From Viscum album (Eukaryota; Streptophyta; Magnoliopsida; Santalales; Viscaceae): a stretch of 64,000 bases of DNA. The stretch lies in assembly GCA_963277665.1 (NCBI GenBank), contig OY728153.1, positions 275,006,250 through 275,070,249 of the forward strand, given 5' to 3'. Of the stretch, positions 58,433 to 64,000 are shown in pieces. The stretch's first letter is position 1. Each line of letters begins with the position of its first letter. Under the pieces are notes generated by a model, which worked only from the letters and a program-made list of their open reading frames with translations, was not told the DNA's origin and ran no database searches. Made by a program: the position numbers and the translations under genes.

Positions 58433-61239
58433 TTGGATGAAAATTCAAATGAACTACAAGATCAAACTGAGGAAACTGATAACATTTTCAAGGAAACAAC
58501 TCTTCAACAAACGAACCCACAACCTGCACCATTTCCTCAATGCATGAGGGGGAAACCCAAGCCCGAACTGAGTGAAACATTGAGGGAAATCTTCTCACAA
58601 GTCAAGTTGAACATTCCTCTTCTCGATGCAATCCAAACCATACCTTCCTACTCAAAGTACCTTAAGGACTTGTGCACTTTTAAAAGAAAATTCTCACATA
58701 AAAACCAAGTCCTTTTGGCTGCTAATGTGAGTACCACCATTCAAGGGACCATTACTCCTAAGTTGAAAGACCCAGGTTGCCCTTACATCAATGTTGAACT
58801 AGGAGAGAGCAAAGTTGTCAAGGCCTTCTGTGACCTAGGTGCTAGTGTCAATCTCATCCCATATGCTATGTACTGCCAGTTAGGTCTAGAAGAGCTCCAA
58901 CCCACATCTGTCACACTTCATCTTGTTGATCGTAGCATTAGGGTTCCAAAGGGGATTTTAAATGACGTTCTGGTAAAGGTTGAAAACTTCATCTACCCTG
59001 CTGACTTAATTGTCCTTGACAACCATCCAAACTTAGGAAATAAGGAACAAAACCCAATCATCCTTGGCCGTCCTTTTCTTGCAACAATCAACTCTATTAT
59101 CCAAGTCCGAAATGGGAACATGACCATCACCTTTGGGAACATGAGTCTAGACTTGAACATCTATAATGCAAGATCACAAATAGGGGATGATGAGGACATT
59201 CATGAAGTAAAAATGATAGGAAGCATTGATAATGAATCCACGGAACATCAAGGAATATTTGATGGATGTTTAAGTTAGGATGAGATTGATTTCCTTTGTT
59301 CATATGAAGGAAGTTTATCTCCTTGGATTGAATCATTTTCAAATTTCTCTTATGATGGAGTCTTAGGTCCAACAATCAGTGAAACCTTTCAAGAAACCAA
59401 TTTCATGGAGACCAATCAAACTTCCTTCCCTAAATCTGATCAAGACAATCTAGTAGCTGAAACTTCTACATGTGGGGAATCAATCATATCTGAAACTCTA
59501 AAAAAATAAATAGATCTTGATCTGATGTCCCAATATTCTACTAAAATTCTGAACCAACCTGATCTTGAATTGAAGGAACTTCCTGCTACACTCAAGTATG
59601 CTTTCCTAGGGGAAAATCAAACACATCCTATTGTCATTTCTTCTTCTCTTGAATCCAATCCTGAGAGGATGCTTCTAGATGTCCTTAGGAAGCATAAGAA
59701 ATCCATTGGTTGGACCCTTTCTGATATTCCTGGGATTATCCCACTTATCGGGACTCATAGGATTCTTCTGGAATCTTATTCAAAGTCATGTCGTCAACCT
59801 CAACGGCGACTCAATCCTAATCTCATGGAGGTAGTAAGGAAAGGACTTCTGAAATTGTTGAAATCTAGTATCATATATCCCATAGCTGAGAGTGAATGGG
59901 TGAGCCCAATCCAAGTGGTTCCAAAAAAGGCTGGACTCACAGTGATAACCAATGAGGATGGAGAGATTCTTCCAACAAGGGTGAGTAGTGGATGGAGGGT
60001 CTGCATTGACTACAGGAAGCTAAAATCATTCACCAAGAAGGATCATTTCCCCTTACCATTCATTGACCAAGTCCTTGAGAGAGTGGCAGGCCATGCCTTC
60101 TACTATTTCTTAGATGGGTACTCGGGGTAAAATAAAATTGAGGTCTCCCTATAGGATCAAGGGAAGACTACATTCACATGTCCATTCAGAACCTTTGCTT
60201 TCAAACGCATGCCCTTCGGGTTATGCAATGCCCCTAGAACCTTCCAACGGTGCATGATGGGAATCTTCTCAGACATGGTAGGGGATTTTCTTGAGGTCTT
60301 CATGGATGACTTCTCTGTGTTTGGGGATACATTTGAGGGATGTCTGCAGAATGTGGAGAGAGTCTTGTCAAGATTTGAAGAAAAGAATCTGGTCCTAAAC
60401 TGGGAAAAATGTCATTTCATGGTTAAAGAGGGACTTGTTCTAGGCCATCTGGTCCCGAGTAGGGGGATTGAAGTTGATAAAGCAAAGGTTGACATCATTC
60501 GTCACCTTCCATCACCCAAAACTATCAAGTAAGTGAGGTCTTTCTTAGGACATCCTGGTTTCTATAGAAGATTCATCAAGGACTTTAGTTCAATATCTCA
60601 TCCCCTTTGTGCTCTCCTTATAAAGGATGCTCCATTTGTTTGGACAGAAAGCTATGAGGGTTCATTCTCAACCCTCAAATCCTCTCTCACCTCTCCTCCC
60701 ATTATGAAATCTCCAAATTGGAACCTTTCTTTTGAACTTATGTGTGATGCCAGTGACTTTCTGTTGGAGCTGTGTTAGGAAAACATTGTGATAAAACTCC
60801 TTATGTCATTTCTTGTGCAAGAAAATCCTTAAATGATGCCCAAATAAACTACACCACTACTGAAAAGGAGTTACTTGCTATTGTGTTTGCTTTAGAGAAG
60901 TTTAGGTCCTACCTCTTAGGATCCCCCATCACTGTGTTCACTCACTATTCTGCACTAAAATACCTCTTCCAAAAACTAGATGCTAAGGCTAGACTGATTA
61001 GGTGGGTCCTTCTCTTACAAGAATTTGACCTCACAATCAAGGATAAAAAGGGAGTTGAAAATGTTGTAGCTGATCACCTCTCTAGGATGGAATTCAAAGA
61101 CAACTCAAATCACCTTTTTGTGTCTGATTCGTTTCATGATGAACACCTATACTATGTGAGTGACTACACTTGGTATGCTGACATAGCAAATTTATTAGTG
61201 ACAGGAGTCATTCCAAAATTCTTAGGGACTCAAGCTTGA
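58433..61239 (+). pseudogene. Protease, reverse transcriptase and RNase H of the Athila-type element
   Basis: Continues the gag frame. Protease CDLGASVNLIP at about 58830; RT with RVCIDYRKL (59998), FLDGYSG (60106), MPFGLCNAP (60209) and an intact FMDD (60301); then EVDKAKVD and FLGHPGFYRRF. RNase H begins CDASDF (60742) and has TTTEKELLA, but VFTHYSALKYL (60937) shows His where the catalytic Asp is expected. Stops at 59276, 59507, 60128, 60152 and 60530; a one-base loss near 60764 shifts the frame; a further stop at 61237. Dead. Confidence 0.87.
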
Positions 61240-62409
61240 AGGAAATTTCTTTCTGATGTTAGACACTATGTGTTTGATGATCCTTACCTCTATAAGTTCT
61301 GCCCTAACCAAGTCATTAGGAGGTGTGTTCCAGAATCTGAACAAGAGTTCATCCTTAAATTCTGTCATAGTGAGGCATGTGGAGGTCACTTTTCCTCTAA
61401 GAAAACATCTTCTAAGATTCTTCAATGTGGTCTTTTCTGGCCCACACTCTCAAGGGACTCATACACATTTTCTCAAAGTTGTCCTAGGTGTCAACAAGTA
61501 GTGTCCATCACAAAAAGGAATCAAATGCCACTCACTCCCATATTAGTGGTTGAAATATTTGACTATTGGGGAATTGATTTCATGGGTCCCTTCCCAAACT
61601 CTCGGGGATACCTCTACATACTCTTAGCTGTTGATTACGTCTCAAAATGGGTTGAGGCCATTCCCACTAAGTCCAATGATCATCAAGTTGTGATTCTATT
61701 TCTAAAAGAGAACATTTTTTCAAGATTTGTAATTCCTAGGGCTATAATCAGTGATCGAGGAACCCATTTTTGCAACCGCCCATTCGCTTCACTCATGTCT
61801 AAGTATGGTATTTATCATAAAGTGTCCTCTGCATACCATCCTCAAACCAATGGTCAAGCTGAGTTAGCGAATAGGGAGATTAAGAAAATTCTTGAAAAAA
61901 CTGTCAACCCCTCTAGGAAAGATTGGTCTGAGAAACTCTTATATGCTCTTTGGGCCTATAGAACCGCATATAAAACCATTTTAGGAATGTCCCCATATAG
62001 GTTGGTTTATGGTAAAGCATGCCATTTTCCAGTGGATATTGAACATAAGGCCTTTTGGGCAATTAAGAAAATGGATTATGACCTCTCATTGGCCAGAACA
62101 AAAAGGAAATTAGATCTCAATGAACTGGATGAACTAAGGATGGAGGCTTATGAAAATTCAAGGATCAATAAAGCTAGAGTTCAAGCCTATCAATCTAGGA
62201 ATATCAAGGTCAAACATTTTGAACCAGGAAAACTTGTGCTCTTTTATTGTTCAAAACTTCATTTACACCTGGGAAAGTTAAGGTCTAGATGGTTAGGACC
62301 TTTCATAGTGCATTATGTGTACCCCCATGGGGCAGTAGAGATTCAAGATCCCACAAGTGGCTACATTTTCAAGGTCAATGGTCAAAGGTTAAAACCATTC
62401 ATTGAATAA
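61240..62409 (+). pseudogene. Integrase of the Athila-type element, reading frame open
   Basis: A 379-residue open stretch from 61270, continuous with the frame after the shift. HHCC zinc site: HSEACGGH ... CPRCQ (61366-61495). Catalytic residues: Asp in YWGIDFMGP (61576), Asp in ISDRGTHF (61750) and Glu in [14 protein letters not shown]-terminal [16 protein letters not shown] part follows. It is the best preserved domain of the element, but as part of a polyprotein broken upstream it is not expected to be made. Confidence 0.85.
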
Positions 62410-62840
62410 TTCAATAAACAAGAAATAGAGGTTGAGTTAACTGAGACGACCTATGAACCAGGAAAAAATTAATAGATTTAGGGTCCATGTCGGGCTAACG
62501 ACGTTAAATAAAGCGTTGAATGGGAGGCAACCCATGGTTTTCAACTTTCCAATAATTTCGTTGTTTTAATCAACTTTATATTTTAAATAGGGTTAATGAG
62601 ACATTTTGATATTTCGAAAAAAAAAATTGTTGACCTGTTCTTCTATAATGAGTATGGATGGGTACGAAAGGGGAGCACCATATTCATCTGTGTCACGTGG
62701 TGTGATCCTTGAGTAATACCCTATCCAGAAATTTAAAAAGAAGACAATGTATCATTAGTTTGTTTTTTTTAATGTGTTTTTAGGTTAAAAAAATTAAAAA
62801 TTAAAAATAAATAAATAAAAATATAATAATAAAAAAAATT
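62410..62840 (+). other. Athila 3' noncoding region with a conserved stretch
   Basis: GTCGGGCTAACGACGTTAAA, then GCGTTGAATGGGAGGCAACC at 62514-62533. From memory this resembles a stretch found after pol in many plant Athila elements. Its inverted GGTT/AACC parts suggest a local hairpin. The rest (62540-62840) is AT-rich with no ORF. Confidence 0.55.
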
Positions 62841-62949
62841 CCACGTCGTAGGCCATGGGGCAAACCCCATCACAACCGGCAAAGCCGCAGGGACTCGAAC
62901 CCAGGACCGAAGGGAGACAGGGGCGCGCGCTTACCGCTGACCTGCGGCT
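62841..62949 (-). mobile_element. tRNA-like, SINE-like insert
   Basis: On the minus strand 62949-62883 can fold with an 8-base closing stem (AGCCGCAG / CTGCGGCT). It has a box A-like GTCAGCGGTAAGC and a perfect box B, GGTTCGAGTCC (62901-62891). The anticodon arm is not tRNA-like. The body continues with GATGGGGTTTGCCCCAT, a hairpin, to about 62841 and then a T-rich tail. This layout fits a tRNA-derived SINE with internal pol III promoter. No clear target duplication; a tRNA pseudogene is the alternative. Confidence 0.55.
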
Positions 62950-64000
62950 TCTTGTGCTTCCTTATTCTATAATTTTTATATATATACTTATATTTTACTT
63001 CCTTTATTATATAAATATATATATATATATTGTTTTTTTTTGTTTGTTTTTTTGTTTTGTTTTTCCTTTTTTTCACTAGGGAACTTTGCAAGCGACATGG
63101 ATATCAAAGGAATAAATTGGAGCAGCAAGAACATCAAACTTCAACCACCAGATGACTTCATTCCATGACCCTCATTTTCAATTTCCTTTTTGAACTTTCA
63201 TTCTCTACCTCTACCCCCTTCTAAATTTTCTTTTATTTAAACACTGGGGATAATGTTATTTTAAGTTGGGGGGGGAGATAAAAAAATGCTTTTGTGTCAA
63301 AAAAAATGAATGATTTGAAAAAATAGTTAAATGGAAGGAAATATTCCTTTAACTTTAAACATGGTAATACACATTACACACTTTGAAACTGAATATCAAA
63401 TAATTTAGTATACCCTGATTCTGATTTTAATCCTTGTATAATTTCATGAGCATAGATTTTTGAAAGTTTGGTTGTCCAATGTGATATTTCATCGTTTATA
63501 TTTTCATCCAAATAAAAAAATCAAAATGCACATCCTTTGGATAATGGGGTATTAGTTTAAGTTCATGGGGTCCCCTAAATAAATATCATAGGTTTGGTGA
63601 TCATTTTAGTTTAATATGAGTATTCAAAAAAATTAAAAAAAAAATTGTGCGTAGAGCAATGAAATGACCTAATGCGTGGCTTTCGGCACTTGGGGATCGT
63701 GACTCCATAGTTGTCTGGCCCAGAGTTAGTAATTTTATCTCTATTTTTGGTAATTTGAATTTGTTTTTGACTGAGTTAACTCGAGATGATGCCCGAGTAT
63801 GTAGGCTTCACTTGGTGTCCTATGGTCTTTGAGCCTGGGAGTCATCGGTAAAGTCTCGCTACAGGGGTTGACTCTTTTGAGTGAAACTTCAATTACCATG
63901 GAAAAATTGCAAAAAAAAAAACCAACAACAACAAAAAAAACAAAAAAAATTACAAAAAAAATGAATACTCATCTTAATATTGAAATGAGATTCCACCTAG
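62950..64000 (+). other. Athila 3' region up to the window edge
   Basis: AT-rich with TATATA runs (63015-63030). ACTGGGGATAATGTTATTTTAAG and a G8 tract (63268-63275) resemble the purine-rich tract seen before the 3' part of Athila elements. After it comes noncoding sequence with less AT-rich patches (63660-63880) and no ORF. The 3' LTR start is not identified. Confidence 0.5.

Larger units (their letters stand above)
55292..64000 (+). mobile_element. Athila-type Ty3/Gypsy retrotransposon, 3' end outside the window, inactive
   Basis: 5' LTR, TGGCGCCG primer site, gag, protease, RT, RNase H, integrase and a long 3' noncoding region with the conserved GGGAGGCAACCCA stretch (about 62524) and an ACTGGGGATAATGT...TTGGGGGGGG tract (63244-63275). 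RT and integrase sequence (FLDGYSG, MPFGLCNAP, FYRRFIKDFS) are Athila-like. Eight in-frame stops and one frameshift show it cannot make its polyprotein. No chromodomain. No envelope-like ORF is visible in the part present. Confidence 0.85.

Noticed and set aside
62883..62949. Functional tRNA gene
   Set aside because: Closing stem and box B are good, but no proper anticodon arm can be formed and the length is short.
62855..63091. Short frames on both strands over the SINE-like insert
   Set aside because: They run through the tRNA-like sequence into TA and T runs and have low-complexity tails.

Overview
The window is plant nuclear DNA made almost wholly of nested LTR retrotransposons. It is AT-rich and holds no bacterial-style operons, CRISPR arrays or rRNA genes, and I see no host gene. 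The tRNA-iMet-type primer sites, the chromodomain Ty3/Gypsy, the Athila-type Ty3/Gypsy with a TGGCGCC primer site and the Sirevirus-like Ty1/Copia elements all point to a seed plant, in a heterochromatic or pericentromeric setting. I cannot name the species.

Layout. (1) 1-1033: unclassified AT-rich DNA, perhaps the end of another LTR. (2) 1034-19356: minus-strand Copia element A (partial; 5' LTR at 17592-19356), broken by an old plus-strand Gypsy LTR (about 2268-16126). That old LTR is itself broken by a very young, complete Tekay-type Ty3/Gypsy element (5075-15403; two 2644-bp LTRs with 10 differences; one uninterrupted 1497-aa gag-pol frame; flanks TGTTA). (3) 19357-23593: remains of a DUF4283/zinc-knuckle (LINE ORF1-like) gene on the minus strand, an AT-only block and unassigned sequence. 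(4) 23594 to about 55000: minus-strand Copia element B, related to A. It has a 3' LTR, an extra downstream reading frame, a duplicated pol segment, copies of the same old Gypsy LTR at the same position, gag and a 5' LTR. Inside its RT region sits a plus-strand Sirevirus-like Copia element (35414-46633, flanks TTTAT) with its own extra ORF and many inactivating changes. (5) 55292-64000: plus-strand Athila-type Ty3/Gypsy element, 5' LTR to beyond the right edge, with 8 in-frame stops and one frameshift. A tRNA-like, SINE-like insert lies in its 3' region.

How it works together. Only the Tekay element looks capable of making its proteins. Its RNA would start about 30 bases after the TATA box in the 5' LTR, prime from tRNA-iMet, and end after the AATAAA of the 3' LTR. 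Its 1.8-kb leader is rich in upstream AUGs. The sequence offers a good intron (6548-8213) that would join an AUG-free first exon to a point 3 bases before the gag ATG. The same leader holds four tandem hairpins whose stems are kept by paired base changes, plus three perfect palindromes. These leader features, and an 89-aa coiled-coil-like ORF inside the LTR U3, are the most interesting items here.

Order of events, inferred from nesting and divergence seen by eye: Copia family of A and B, then Gypsy LTR insertion into its protease region, then duplication or fusion giving three copies of that junction, then the Sirevirus-like insertion (LTRs roughly 7-9% different over the first 300 bases), then the Tekay insertion (0.38% LTR difference). 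All homology calls come from reading the sequence; no database search was possible.
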